64,000 bases of DNA from JAFANK01 sp036741695 (GTDB lineage: Bacteria; Vulcanimicrobiota; Vulcanimicrobiia; Eremiobacterales; Eremiobacteraceae): assembly GCA_036741695.1 (NCBI GenBank), contig DAINRU010000002.1, positions 70,334 through 134,333 of the forward strand, written 5' to 3'. The notes under the pieces were generated by a model. The model saw only the letters and a program-made list of their open reading frames with translations. It was not told where the DNA came from and did no database searches. The translations under genes and the position numbers were made by a program. How positions within the stretch are numbered: position 1 is the first letter of the stretch; the number at the start of each line of letters is the position of its first letter. Shown one piece after another: positions 49,601-57,807 of the stretch.

Positions 49601-50882
49601 GGCTGGTCTTGCGTACACGCAAGCCATGGAAGGGTACCTGGGTGGCGACGACGTCGCTCGCGCCGTCGAGCTCGCGCCGAAACTGCTCGCGTCGCAGCCG
49701 GGCGACGGATCCGCGTACGAACTGGCCGCTCGCGCTTTCGAACGGGCGGGGCGCGCCGCCGAGGCGCACAGCGCTCTGGACCAGGCGTTGCGTGCGTATC
49801 ACGACGTGCACGCGGCGTCCGACGTCGAGCGGGTCTGCCGCCACCTGGCGGAGGTCGCAGAAGATCCAGTGCCGTACCGCCGAGAGCTTGCCGGGCTGCT
49901 GCGCGATGCTCAAGACAGCGCTGGTGCCGCAGAGCAGCTCCTCGAGGCGGCGGAGAAGCTCATCGGCTGGTCGCGTGGGGCCGAAGCAGACGAACTCTTG
50001 AAGGAAGCCGCCGCTACCGCTCCTGACGACGAGATGGCGGCGCAGCGGATCGCGGCGTTGTCGGCGCGGGCCAATGACGTGCAGCGCTCGGTGGACGACA
50101 TCGCCCGGGGCGACCTGCTCGTCACCAAAGAGCAATACGATCGGGCAGCCGAGGCGTATCGCCGCGCGCTCGAGGAGAACCCGCGTCATGCGGGTGCGGC
50201 ATACCGGCTCGCCTGTCTGCTCATGGATCACGTCCACGACTACGAGACCGCCGAGCAGTTGTTACAGAGCGCCTCGGAGCTACGACCGGGCCATGCCGCC
50301 ACACGCTACAGGCTGGCGCTCGTCAAGGCGGCGCGCGGTCAGGTCGTGGAGGCGGTCGAGCTGCTCATCGCTCTTGCCCGTTTTGACGAGGCGAACGCCG
50401 ACTTCATCGAGCAGTTCGCCGAGCGGCTCGAGAAGGACGCCGAAAGCGGGGACGTCGCGGCGAAGTACCGGCTCGGCATCGGCTATCGCGAACTGGGCCG
50501 GGTCGACGAGGCGCTCGTCATCTTGCAATCGATCCAGCGCGAGGCGGACTATGTCGTATTGTGCCACAACGCTATCGGCCTGTGCTTGCGCCGCCAAGGC
50601 CTCGATACGGCGGCCGCAAAGAGATTCTCGAAGGCCATCGAGACCCCGGGTTATCCGGAGGCGCAGTACCACGAAGCCCTCTATAACCTCGGCGAGCTCT
50701 ACGAAGCCAAGAACACGACAGAGTCGCTGGCGCTGTCACTCGCCTCCTTTGAAGAGCTCTACGCCAGCGATTGCACGTTCAAGGATGTCGGCGACCGCAT
50801 CAAGGCGGTCAAGGCGCGCATGGGAGCGGTCGAACGGCCGAAAGTGAAGCGGCTCCCGACCCGAGCAGCGGACCAGGCTTAA
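46665..50882 (+). CDS. Giant TPR - coiled-coil - TPR protein
   Basis: A 1405-residue soluble protein without signal or membrane spans. The N-terminal 240 residues form TPR-like repeats (GDMARARQAFASAHNLDPHNLDVIFHLGQADV and similar), a Pro/Ala-rich linker follows (about 250-310), then a highly charged coiled coil of about 490 residues (about 315-805), then a second TPR block (about 860-1390: LLVTKEQYDRAAEAYRRALEENPRHAGAAYRLA). The coiled coil includes a 49-residue duplication (DNA 48519 and 48666). It looks like a scaffold or tether; I do not recognise a named family. GAAGGG precedes the ATG. Confidence 0.85.
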   Translation: MATAQPNREGKQAEGGAQQRVSATLAQARQHLIRNNSQAAIALLKELANQPDCAPDVRLEAAKMLGTAGANAEAAQCYLNAGLALLYDLGDMARARQAFASAHNLDPHNLDVIFHLGQADVVEGRTQDGLAKFIDVLRKSNLKHTPALFEAGCIYQANGQYDQAILAFKKVLDREKEHIQAIVHMGQLHQIKGMIPEAIGYYMQAAQITREAQQLGTTRQIVNMVLALDGNNARARSLLADLDEKGDDEEAETPAAASSTPRKIEAPAQAEPAPAPVPAARVQPDAPRPAKAPPAEEHLTEDGSTAKASGSATAAAELARLGKERAAAEAALAKLRAELEAAQLANESAQTEAAQRRSALEKQAMADIAAEMDAKREAAKRELAELLEQVERARAESAEAASMRDTIAAATAELDEKLQQLQQDVAAAETSRSKAAGAVAASVGELERKAKALKGDVAAEEGRLKEARAQAAQMQSNLGKAKTAHEAAMLEIAARRERAQADLEKAESEAERVVREKDAERERSELSVAELDSKAEQLRAEIASVERRRKDAESKAAAAHATLETMEAQIAAAKAKADTASGDLKDIVDQVRTAQTNSTDLSARLAELQAAIEQAEGKKRVLEDSISKVKPLSSAADKRRAEAESAAEQADKKRAKQESELKAVEVRKRELEEALTKLKSLNSAASERRAEAEAAAEQAEALRAKREADAEALAARITTLESTLHDADARAKATAAESAALAELSEKVSEHRGAVLELETKKAETERAVAQARAELEMLRKANDEARASLETRAFDARTGAPQNAGELDAEAVAAIVPAESCVESLRTIETLAADGELTIDAATDLAGFIHEGRALHALREARKRANLEAAPAPYLLVCGDLCRDLGDIAAARDAYRTLSLADPSKAQLAHARMGDLFLSFAERSTAAALQRDDAHFAATADPAKAIETYAELVARFPEDPTFREELGALHERLGNSTAAGLAYTQAMEGYLGGDDVARAVELAPKLLASQPGDGSAYELAARAFERAGRAAEAHSALDQALRAYHDVHAASDVERVCRHLAEVAEDPVPYRRELAGLLRDAQDSAGAAEQLLEAAEKLIGWSRGAEADELLKEAAATAPDDEMAAQRIAALSARANDVQRSVDDIARGDLLVTKEQYDRAAEAYRRALEENPRHAGAAYRLACLLMDHVHDYETAEQLLQSASELRPGHAATRYRLALVKAARGQVVEAVELLIALARFDEANADFIEQFAERLEKDAESGDVAAKYRLGIGYRELGRVDEALVILQSIQREADYVVLCHNAIGLCLRRQGLDTAAAKRFSKAIETPGYPEAQYHEALYNLGELYEAKNTTESLALSLASFEELYASDCTFKDVGDRIKAVKARMGAVERPKVKRLPTRAADQA

Positions 50883-51053
50883 GCGGCGAGGCTTTTCGTG
50901 GCCTTAACGCGTCGTGTCCTGGCTAAAGGAACGGCGCAAAGAATCCGATTATCCATATAGGGGAATTCGCTTATTGCAACCCCGGCCTTTGCTTTGAGAG
51001 ATAGAGGGCGTGCGTCTTTATAGCTCGTGGTCCGTGCCGCGCGAGGATCATCC
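50883..51053 (+). other. Intergenic region before the BsuPI-domain gene
   Basis: A 171-nt gap. TTGCAA at 50975-50980 is a possible -35; no TATAAT-like hexamer follows at 16-18 nt. No terminator is evident after the TPR gene apart from a GC-poor, T-containing stretch near 50890. No gene recognised. Confidence 0.3.
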
Positions 51054-51695
51054 GTGATCAGGGGACGTACAAGCGAATCCAGAGGCTTCGCCGGCAACTC
51101 CTATGGCGGACGCCGCACCACCCGCCCTCTGAAGTTCGCGATCACGATGGTGCTCTTGGCCTCGCTCTTGCTGCTCGCCATGGCCGGGATAACGCGATAC
51201 ACGGTGGGCGAGCCGATCATGCCCGATTGGGTCGCCAAACCGCTGCACCACAAGCAGCCGTCGTTGCCGCCCGGGATGACCTGGGATTTTGAGGTGCTCG
51301 ACCCGGTCTCGAAGCGGCCCTATGAGACGCTCCCGGAGGTTGGGACCGTCTTGCTGCGACTCGCCATCACGAACGACTCGGCGCTGCCCGTCAAGATGCA
51401 GTTCCGCACAGGGCTGCAAAGCGAGTTCATCGTGCGACGCGTCTTCACGTATGTGGACGGTCTGTTCGCGCTGCCTCTCGAGGTATGGCGTTCGAGCTAT
51501 TTCCATAACGTATCGCAGAAGCCGACAACGCTCTCCTTGCAGCCCGGCGAGACTAAGGTGTATACGGCGACCTTCCAGCTGAACGCGCTCAATGCCAATC
51601 AGGTCCCACCCGGAGAGTATCGCATCGTCGCTGTCATCGATGCGATCTCGACCGGACGCTGGGAGACCTCCATCCCCATGGTCAAGCCCTTGTGA
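51054..51695 (+). CDS. Membrane-anchored BsuPI-like (proteinase inhibitor/adaptor) domain protein
   Basis: A 213-residue protein with an N-terminal anchor (FAITMVLLASLLLLAMAGI) and an extracytoplasmic beta-sandwich of about 150 residues (VLLRLAITNDSALPVKMQF ... VYTATFQLNALNANQVPPGEYRIVAVIDA), which resembles the BsuPI domain of Bacillus intracellular proteinase inhibitor. In many bacteria this fold is an adhesion or adaptor module rather than an inhibitor. GTG 51054 has GAGG 8 nt upstream; GTG 51027 is an alternative. It precedes aroK by 57 nt. Confidence 0.65.
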   Translation: MIRGRTSESRGFAGNSYGGRRTTRPLKFAITMVLLASLLLLAMAGITRYTVGEPIMPDWVAKPLHHKQPSLPPGMTWDFEVLDPVSKRPYETLPEVGTVLLRLAITNDSALPVKMQFRTGLQSEFIVRRVFTYVDGLFALPLEVWRSSYFHNVSQKPTTLSLQPGETKVYTATFQLNALNANQVPPGEYRIVAVIDAISTGRWETSIPMVKPL

Positions 51696-51751
51696 GGTTT
51701 GGCAGGCTCTCACAAGGATGAGGGCCCCGCCCTGAGCCGAACACCGCATAC

Positions 51752-52276
51752 GTGAACGTGGCGTTGACGGGATTCATGGGCGCAGGCAAGACGACGACCG
51801 GCAAAAGGCTGGCACGGCTGTTGCGCCTGCCATTCGTCGACACCGACGCGGTGCTCGAGCGGCGCTACGGTCCGATCGGCGACATCTTCGCGCAGCTCGG
51901 TGAAGCTGAGTTCCGGCGGCGTGAGGCCGCGCTCATCGCAGAACTCGCGGCGGCCGGCCCCTGCGTGCTCGCGGTCGGCGGAGGCGCTGTCCTCGACGTG
52001 AAAAATCGCCGGCACCTGCGCCGCCATGGGGTCATCGTCCACCTCGCGGTGAGCCCGCACGCTGCTTGGCGCCGGGTCGCCCACCGCCGTCATCGTCCGC
52101 TGCTCGGCGAACAACCCGACCTCGCATTAGTCACAGCGTTGCTCGAGGAGCGGGCGTCCGCCTATGCCGACTGCGATCTGACCATTCGTGTCGATCACCG
52201 CACGCCGCTCGGTGCCGCTCGCACTATCGCCCGCTGGTACGAGGGTCAGAGAAGCCAGAGAGCCACGCCCCGGTGA
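51752..52276 (+). CDS. aroK: Shikimate kinase
   Basis: A 174-residue P-loop kinase: Walker A GFMGAGKTTTGKRLA (residues 7-21), shikimate-binding DTD, Arg in FRRREAAL and the GGGAV loop, plus the LID Arg in HRRHRPLL. It phosphorylates shikimate with ATP. GTG start; the stop overlaps aroB by 4 nt (GTGA). The pair aroK-aroB is a common arrangement. Confidence 0.95.
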   Translation: MNVALTGFMGAGKTTTGKRLARLLRLPFVDTDAVLERRYGPIGDIFAQLGEAEFRRREAALIAELAAAGPCVLAVGGGAVLDVKNRRHLRRHGVIVHLAVSPHAAWRRVAHRRHRPLLGEQPDLALVTALLEERASAYADCDLTIRVDHRTPLGAARTIARWYEGQRSQRATPR

Positions 52277-53352
52277 GGATCCCCGTCGATGGATTGCCAT
52301 ATCCGATCATCGTGAGCGACGCTGCACCCGCCGAGGTTGCCGCCATCGCCCAAGGTGCTTGCAACGCCGCCGTCGTGATCAGCGACCGCAAGGTGGCGTC
52401 GCGAGGGGAGGCAGTGGCGGAAGCCCTGCAACGATCGGGCACAGGCGTGCTCGCCGTATTGTGCATCGATGCGGGTGAGCGCCGTAAGCGGTGGAAGGCA
52501 GTAGCTGGACTGCATACGGCTCTGTTGGCGTCAGGCGCTGAGCGTTCGAGCTTCGTCATCGCAATCGGCGGCGGCACTCTGACGGACGTTGTCGGCTTCG
52601 CGGCCGCGACGTTCATGCGTGGGCTGCCGTGGCTTGCAGTCCCGACGACGGTGCTGGGCATGGTCGACGCGTCGATTGGGGGGAAGACCGGCGTGGATCT
52701 GCCGGAGGGCAAGAATCTCATCGGGGCGTTCTGGCAACCAGCTGGTGTTGTCGCCGACCTTGCGGCGTTGGAAACGCTGCCGGCCGCCGATCGCAGAACC
52801 GGCATGGCGGAAATCGTCAAGACGGCTGTCGCCTGCGACCCCTCACTGCTCGATGCGGCCGAGCGGTTCGACATCGGACAACCGCCTGCGGACTGGGCGC
52901 GAATCGTGGCGCAGTCCGCTGCGGCCAAGGCGCAGGTGGTGGCGCGCGATCCTTGTGACCGAGGGGCGAGAGCGGCGTTGAATCTCGGACACACATTTGC
53001 TCATGCGATCGAGCGCGCGTCGAACTATCGCATCGGCCACGGCGCCGCGGTGGCGCTCGGCCTCCGAGCGGCTGGCGTGCTGGCACGCGAGCGCACTGGC
53101 TGGAGCCATGCCGATCACCGCCGCGTCCTACGGGCGCTGCGTCGTGCGGGTCTGCGCGTGCGCGCGACCGCCCTTGCGGGGCAACCCGTCCTCGACGCGA
53201 TGCGCAGCGATAAAAAGCGTCGCGACGGATCTGTACGCTTCGTGCTCCCCGTGCGGCTTGGTGAGGTCGAGGGTCCGATCGAGATGCCGGAGAGCGCAGT
53301 GCGCGACGCGCTGGCCGCGTTGCAGACGCTACCGGTGCGCGGCGCGTGGTGA
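52273..53352 (+). CDS. aroB: 3-dehydroquinate synthase
   Basis: A 359-residue enzyme with the NAD-binding IAIGGGTLTDVVGFAAATFMRG, PTTVLGMVDASIGGKTGVDLPEGKNLIGAF (substrate/zinc region), the RTGMAEIVK segment, and metal ligands in NLGHTFAHAIE and GHGAAVALGLR. It converts DAHP to dehydroquinate. GTG 52273 follows the aroK stop directly; the longer opening upstream lies in aroK. Its stop overlaps the priA start. Confidence 0.95.
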   Translation: MRIPVDGLPYPIIVSDAAPAEVAAIAQGACNAAVVISDRKVASRGEAVAEALQRSGTGVLAVLCIDAGERRKRWKAVAGLHTALLASGAERSSFVIAIGGGTLTDVVGFAAATFMRGLPWLAVPTTVLGMVDASIGGKTGVDLPEGKNLIGAFWQPAGVVADLAALETLPAADRRTGMAEIVKTAVACDPSLLDAAERFDIGQPPADWARIVAQSAAAKAQVVARDPCDRGARAALNLGHTFAHAIERASNYRIGHGAAVALGLRAAGVLARERTGWSHADHRRVLRALRRAGLRVRATALAGQPVLDAMRSDKKRRDGSVRFVLPVRLGEVEGPIEMPESAVRDALAALQTLPVRGAW

Positions 53353-55736
53353 TCCAGACGAAGACCCGTCTGGTCGATGTGGTGGTCGACGTCCAAAGCG
53401 CGCAGCTCGACGTGCCCTTCACCTACGATGCAGGCGATGAAGAGCTGCCCATCGGGGCGCGAGTGCGGGTTCCGCTGGGAAAGAGAATCGTGTCGGGCTG
53501 GGTGGTGGGCGAGCCGCACACCATGCCTGAGTTCGAGGCGGTCAAACAGGTCGCTGCGGTATGCGACGACGCGCCGCTCGGTGCGGCGGCAGTCGAGCTC
53601 GCGCGCTGGATGCGCAGGCGTTATGCATGCACATTTCGCGAAGCGCTGGCCGCCGTCTCGCCCCGCGCCGCCGCACAACCCGATCGTTTCGCCTTCACGC
53701 GCGCGCCCGAGGGCGGCGACAAGGCGATGTCGCACTTGCATCGCCGTTTCGGCGACACGGCGTTCTCAGCGCTGAGCGCCGGCAGGGCGTTACGCGCTGC
53801 ACGGATGCATATCGGTTTGAGCGCTCTGCGCCGCACACTGAACCGCCTCGTGCACGACGGGGTCGTGGTCAGATCGGACGCGCAGCGCCGGGAGCGGCGA
53901 TTTCGCCAAGGCAGCGACCTGCTCGTGCAATTAGAAGATGCAGCGGCAGCCAAGGGCACGGCCCAGCGACGTCTCGCCGTGGTTCTCGCGGAGGCGGGCG
54001 GAGCACTTCCGCTGGCCGAGGCCAGGCGCCGCGCCGCTGCGAGCGCTGCCGTGGTCCGCGCAGCAGTCACATCAGGCACGGTGAAGACCCGCGAGCAGCC
54101 CGCGCGGGCGCGCAGCGAGGGCGGCGCGCAGGGTCTTGTCGAGATGAACCCGACGGCCGAACAGCAGGCGGCGATCGAAGCGATCGACGAGGCGGCTCGA
54201 TCGGGGCCGACCACGGCGCTCTTGCAGGGCATCACGGGATCGGGAAAGACCTTGGTCTACTCGCGTCTGATCGATCGCGTGCGCGAGCGCGGTGGTCGCG
54301 CGATCGTGCTCGTGCCAGAGATCGCGCTCACGCCGCAGACGGCCTCGCGCTTCATCGCTGCGTTCGGCGCGCGGGTCGGCGTGCTGCATAGCGGGCTATC
54401 GGAGGCGTCACGCGCCCAGGTATGGCGCGACGCGACGGCCGGAGCGCTCGATGTGGTCGTCGGCGCTCGATCGGCCGTGTTCGCGCCGTTGCCCCGTCTC
54501 GCCCTCATCATCGTTGACGAAGAGCACGAACCCTCGTACAAGCAAGACGTGGCTCCGCGGTACGATGCGGCGGCGGTCGCGGCGCAGCGCATGAAGTCGA
54601 TCGACGGGACGGTGGTATTGGGCAGCGCGACACCCAGCCTTGAGAGCTACTGGGATGCGCTGCATGGTCGCATCATGCACGTGCGCCTGACGGAGCGCGC
54701 GACCAAGGCGCCGTTGCCGGTGGTCGATATCGTCGACATGACGCGCGAGCATCGGCGTCACGGCAGGCGGGCGCTAGGGCCTGCGCTCGTCGCAGCCATC
54801 GAATCGCGGATAGCGGCGGGCGAGAAGACGATGCTCTTCGTCAACCGCCGCGGATACGCTGGCCTCTTGCTGTGCCGCGGCTGCGGATTCGCGCCACGCT
54901 GTCGCCGTTGCGCTGTCTCGCTCGTCGTGCACGCGGCGGATGGATCCATACGCTGCCACGTGTGTGGCGATGGCTTCCGCATTCCTCGCCGCTGTCCGAA
55001 ATGCGGCTCGAGCGATCTCTTGCCGTTCGGCGTGGGCACCCAGCGGGTCGAAGAAGAAGTGCGCGAACTCTTTCCCCGCGCGCGCGTCGTGCGCATGGAT
55101 TCCGATAGCACGGGCACCATGGGTGCGCACGAGCGTCTCTTGCATTCGTTCGCCGACGATGGAGATATTCTCATCGGCACGCAGATGATCGCCAAGGGTC
55201 TCGACTATCCGACGGTGACGCTGGTCGGCGTGGTCGCCGCGGATATCGACCTGAACCGGCCCGACTTCCGAGCGGCTGAACGCACCTTTTCGCTGCTCAC
55301 CCAGGTGGCCGGACGCGCGGGCAGGGCGGCACCGGGGAGCCGGGTCGTCGTGCAGGCTTACGCGCCCGAACATTACGCCATAGCGCTTGCGGCGACACAC
55401 GATTACGATGCGTTCGCACGCAAAGAGCTCGAGATCCGGCGCGAGCTCTCCTACCCGCCGTTCGGGCGGATCTCGTATGCGATCGTGGCCGGCGTTTCGC
55501 ACGCGAACGTCGAGGAGAGCGCCCTGGCCCTCGCCGGGCACGTGCGCGATGCGGCGACGGGCGTCGAGGTTCTCGGGCCTGCACCGGATACGTTGGCGAA
55601 GGCGCGTGGCGAGTTCCGCATGCGTATCGCTTTGAAATCATCCAGCGCGGAAGCGATGCTCGACGCATGCGCGAGAGCGCAGGCGTATAAACTGCGACCC
55701 GGCGTGCGTCTCGCCGTGATCGTGGACCCACGCTAG
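53346..55736 (+). CDS. priA: Primosomal replication helicase PriA
   Basis: A 796-residue superfamily 2 helicase: N-terminal 3' DNA-binding domain (about 10-105), winged-helix region, Walker A GITGSGKT (295-302), DEEH box (391-394), paired zinc cysteine motifs (CRGCGFAPRCRRC, CHVCGDGF, CPKCGSSD) and the C-terminal helicase motifs (GTQMIAKGLDYP, QVAGRAGR). PriA restarts replication at collapsed forks. GTG start within aroB. No downstream gene on the same strand; a minus-strand gene begins its stop 35 nt away. Confidence 0.96.
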   Translation: MVIQTKTRLVDVVVDVQSAQLDVPFTYDAGDEELPIGARVRVPLGKRIVSGWVVGEPHTMPEFEAVKQVAAVCDDAPLGAAAVELARWMRRRYACTFREALAAVSPRAAAQPDRFAFTRAPEGGDKAMSHLHRRFGDTAFSALSAGRALRAARMHIGLSALRRTLNRLVHDGVVVRSDAQRRERRFRQGSDLLVQLEDAAAAKGTAQRRLAVVLAEAGGALPLAEARRRAAASAAVVRAAVTSGTVKTREQPARARSEGGAQGLVEMNPTAEQQAAIEAIDEAARSGPTTALLQGITGSGKTLVYSRLIDRVRERGGRAIVLVPEIALTPQTASRFIAAFGARVGVLHSGLSEASRAQVWRDATAGALDVVVGARSAVFAPLPRLALIIVDEEHEPSYKQDVAPRYDAAAVAAQRMKSIDGTVVLGSATPSLESYWDALHGRIMHVRLTERATKAPLPVVDIVDMTREHRRHGRRALGPALVAAIESRIAAGEKTMLFVNRRGYAGLLLCRGCGFAPRCRRCAVSLVVHAADGSIRCHVCGDGFRIPRRCPKCGSSDLLPFGVGTQRVEEEVRELFPRARVVRMDSDSTGTMGAHERLLHSFADDGDILIGTQMIAKGLDYPTVTLVGVVAADIDLNRPDFRAAERTFSLLTQVAGRAGRAAPGSRVVVQAYAPEHYAIALAATHDYDAFARKELEIRRELSYPPFGRISYAIVAGVSHANVEESALALAGHVRDAATGVEVLGPAPDTLAKARGEFRMRIALKSSSAEAMLDACARAQAYKLRPGVRLAVIVDPR

Positions 55737-55770
55737 ATCGAGATCGACCCAGCCGCGAGCGCGCGCGTCG

Positions 55771-56589
55771 TTAGAAGGATGTCCCCAGTCCGAGCTGGAG
55801 AGCGGTGACGGATTGCGGAGACGTGGTGCTCGGCAATCCGGTGCGCAGGGATCCACCCACCCGCACGAACAGACCGCCGCGACCCTTCGGCACGAAGAGC
55901 ACGCCTGCGTCGAGTGAGGAGAACGTCGACGCGACGCCCCCGGTTTGGATGTGGGGATAGATAAAGAGCGAGCCGTACGGGGTGAGACCGCCTCCGAAAT
56001 CCGGCAGCAGGCTCACCCCCGTGCCGAACCCGTTCATGTTCGCGTTTGAGGTGGATCGTTGGATGGAGACCATGCCGAGACCGACGGCAAGACGCGACGC
56101 GCGAGGTTCATACAAGAAGCGGCCCTGAGCGTAGGAGATGAGTGGTCTGTCGCCGCCATGCACGGAGAGGTTCTCGTACATGAGTTGCGCCAGGTACGAT
56201 GGAGCGATGCGACCGAGCAGGTCGATCCAAAATCCACTTGCGCCAGAGGCTGGGAATGGCCGCGGGGTGCTCGTGTCGCCTGGCAGCGGCTCGATCTCGC
56301 CACCGCTCGCGTTGCCTCCCATATATCCGCCTGCGACATAGCCATTGCGAGCGACCGAAGGGCTCGTCGGCGAGGGGCTTGGGAAAGGATTTGCCTGCCC
56401 GCCACCCGGGGGGACGTTCTGGTTTGGAGCTATAGGCGTGCTTTGGATCTGCGGCGGAAGCCCTTGAGACTGGCTAGGGACGGGACTCGGGAACGGGCCA
56501 GGCTGATCCGCATGCGAAGGGGCGAAAGCGCCAGCCCACAGCGCTGCGACGACCCAGACGACGGCTGCGAGCGAGCGCCGCGAGCGCAC
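55771..56589 (-). CDS. Exported beta-barrel-like protein, function unknown
   Basis: A 272-residue protein with a signal peptide (AAVVWVVAALWAGAFAPSHA), a Pro/Gly/Ser-rich segment (about 28-120), and a C-terminal region of alternating Gly and aromatic residues ending in Phe (ALQLGLGTSF), which resembles outer-membrane beta-barrel strands. Its GTG start shares one base with the rpsT stop, so it is co-transcribed with a ribosomal protein gene. No named family recognised. This supports a diderm envelope but is not proof. Confidence 0.6.
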   Translation of the reverse strand: MRSRRSLAAVVWVVAALWAGAFAPSHADQPGPFPSPVPSQSQGLPPQIQSTPIAPNQNVPPGGGQANPFPSPSPTSPSVARNGYVAGGYMGGNASGGEIEPLPGDTSTPRPFPASGASGFWIDLLGRIAPSYLAQLMYENLSVHGGDRPLISYAQGRFLYEPRASRLAVGLGMVSIQRSTSNANMNGFGTGVSLLPDFGGGLTPYGSLFIYPHIQTGGVASTFSSLDAGVLFVPKGRGGLFVRVGGSLRTGLPSTTSPQSVTALQLGLGTSF

Positions 56590-56834
56590 TAGGCAGCTTT
56601 TGCGGCGCGCTTTGCGAGCCGCGACTTCTTGCGGCTCGCCTTGTTCTTATGGATGATGCCTCGCGCTGCAGCCTTGTCGAAGGCCGCGGCCGCTGCCCGC
56701 CGGCTCTCCGCCGTTGCATCGCTCACCGTGGCCTTTTTGTAGATGCTCTTGAGCGAGGTCTTGACGTCGAGGTTGCGCTTGCGGCGTTTCTCCGAGGCGC
56801 GCACCCATTTCTTGGCTGACTTGATGTTGGGCAA
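56589..56834 (-). CDS. rpsT: 30S ribosomal protein S20
   Basis: An 81-residue basic protein with the S20 pattern: PNIKSAKKWVRASEKRRKRN at the start, an Ala-rich helix and NKASRKKSRLAKR at the end. S20 binds 16S rRNA. The start is TTG at 56834 with a perfect GGAGGAAG nine bases upstream; the longer opening upstream is not S20-like. A 17-nt hairpin (CTCCCCC 56914-56920, GGGGGAG 56924-56930) lies in the divergent gap. Confidence 0.95.
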   Translation of the reverse strand: MPNIKSAKKWVRASEKRRKRNLDVKTSLKSIYKKATVSDATAESRRAAAAAFDKAAARGIIHKNKASRKKSRLAKRAAKAA

Positions 56835-56964
56835 AGAAAACTTCCTCCAGCGATGCAACGGCCGGGTGTTACGGTCCAGCACGCTCCACGCTTTAGTTCC
56901 TGCGCCACAGCCGCTCCCCCTCCGGGGGAGTTCGGGCGTTGATGCGGAAAGGCGCATCGGGCGT

Positions 56965-57801
56965 ATGCTGCTTGTACGACTTGTCGCCAGTCCCCCGCTC
57001 TCGCCGAGCTCATCTGATGCGTTGCATCGCCGCTTTGCTGCCGACGGCTCATTGCTGGCATGCGTGAGCGATAGCGATGCCAGCGCGACGTTTGTGTCCA
57101 TCAAGGCGACGGACGGCGAACTGCACGCGACCATCAAGACGCTGGCCGAGACGATCGGCGCGGGCGCAGCCGTCGGCCGGGCGTTGCGCGTGGATCTGCA
57201 GCATCCAGACGCGGGCGCCATCTCCGATGAAACCTTGCGCGCGGTGGCGGTCGAGCTGCACGGTGCCCTGCGCGCATCGATTCACGTGGCCCGGCGCAGC
57301 GTCGCGGCAGGGCGCTGGAGCACGACGCGTGCGATGGGGTGGGGAGCTGACGGATTGGTCCTCGGCGAGAGCGCGCCGACGCTTCCCTTCGGAGGCTCGG
57401 AATCGTCAGGCGTGGTCATCGAAGCAGGCACCCCGACGGTCATCGCAAAGGCCAAGCTGACGGGCGGTGTGACGATAGCCCAGATGAAGGCGATCGCTGC
57501 GGCCTGCGGCGGCCCGACAAGCGGCTTGGTAGAGGCCGGCGTCTATCCGATCGGGCTGCTGCGCGATGGCGCGGCGGTGTTCGTGCTCGAGCTTGGCGAC
57601 ACACGCCGCACGCCGCTGCATCGCGTCCTCGCGCTGTTGGAGATCGAAGGCCGACGATTCGGCTCCCAGCTCGGGCTCGGGGCGCTTGTGTCTGATGCGC
57701 CGCTCGAACTTTTCCTCGACACGCTCGCCGGGCACATGGGATTGCCTATCTCGCGCGGGCAAGTCATCGAGACCCACCTCACGCCAGCCGCGAACCGATA
57801 G
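56965..57801 (+). CDS. Formiminotransferase-like protein, divergent
   Basis: A 278-residue soluble protein. The C-terminal part (AAVFVLELGDTRRTPLHRVLALLEIEGRRFGSQLGLGALVSDAPLELFLDTLAGHM) resembles the C-terminal subdomain of glutamate formiminotransferase (family pattern D.RRTP.HRVFE....EA.R.G..........L....L.D.A...L), and the N-terminal half weakly resembles its first subdomain (VSDSDASATFVSI). The usual N-terminal NFSEG loop and the catalytic HPR region are not recognisable, so transferase activity is doubtful. It lies 6 nt before cdaA and is probably part of that operon. ATG 56965 has GGAAAGG upstream. Confidence 0.5.
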   Translation: MLLVRLVASPPLSPSSSDALHRRFAADGSLLACVSDSDASATFVSIKATDGELHATIKTLAETIGAGAAVGRALRVDLQHPDAGAISDETLRAVAVELHGALRASIHVARRSVAAGRWSTTRAMGWGADGLVLGESAPTLPFGGSESSGVVIEAGTPTVIAKAKLTGGVTIAQMKAIAAACGGPTSGLVEAGVYPIGLLRDGAAVFVLELGDTRRTPLHRVLALLEIEGRRFGSQLGLGALVSDAPLELFLDTLAGHMGLPISRGQVIETHLTPAANR

Positions 57802-57807
57802 ACGACG

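Noticed and set aside
52224..53741. Minus-strand frames opposite aroB and priA
   Set aside because: Low-complexity composition and strong conserved motifs on the + strand.
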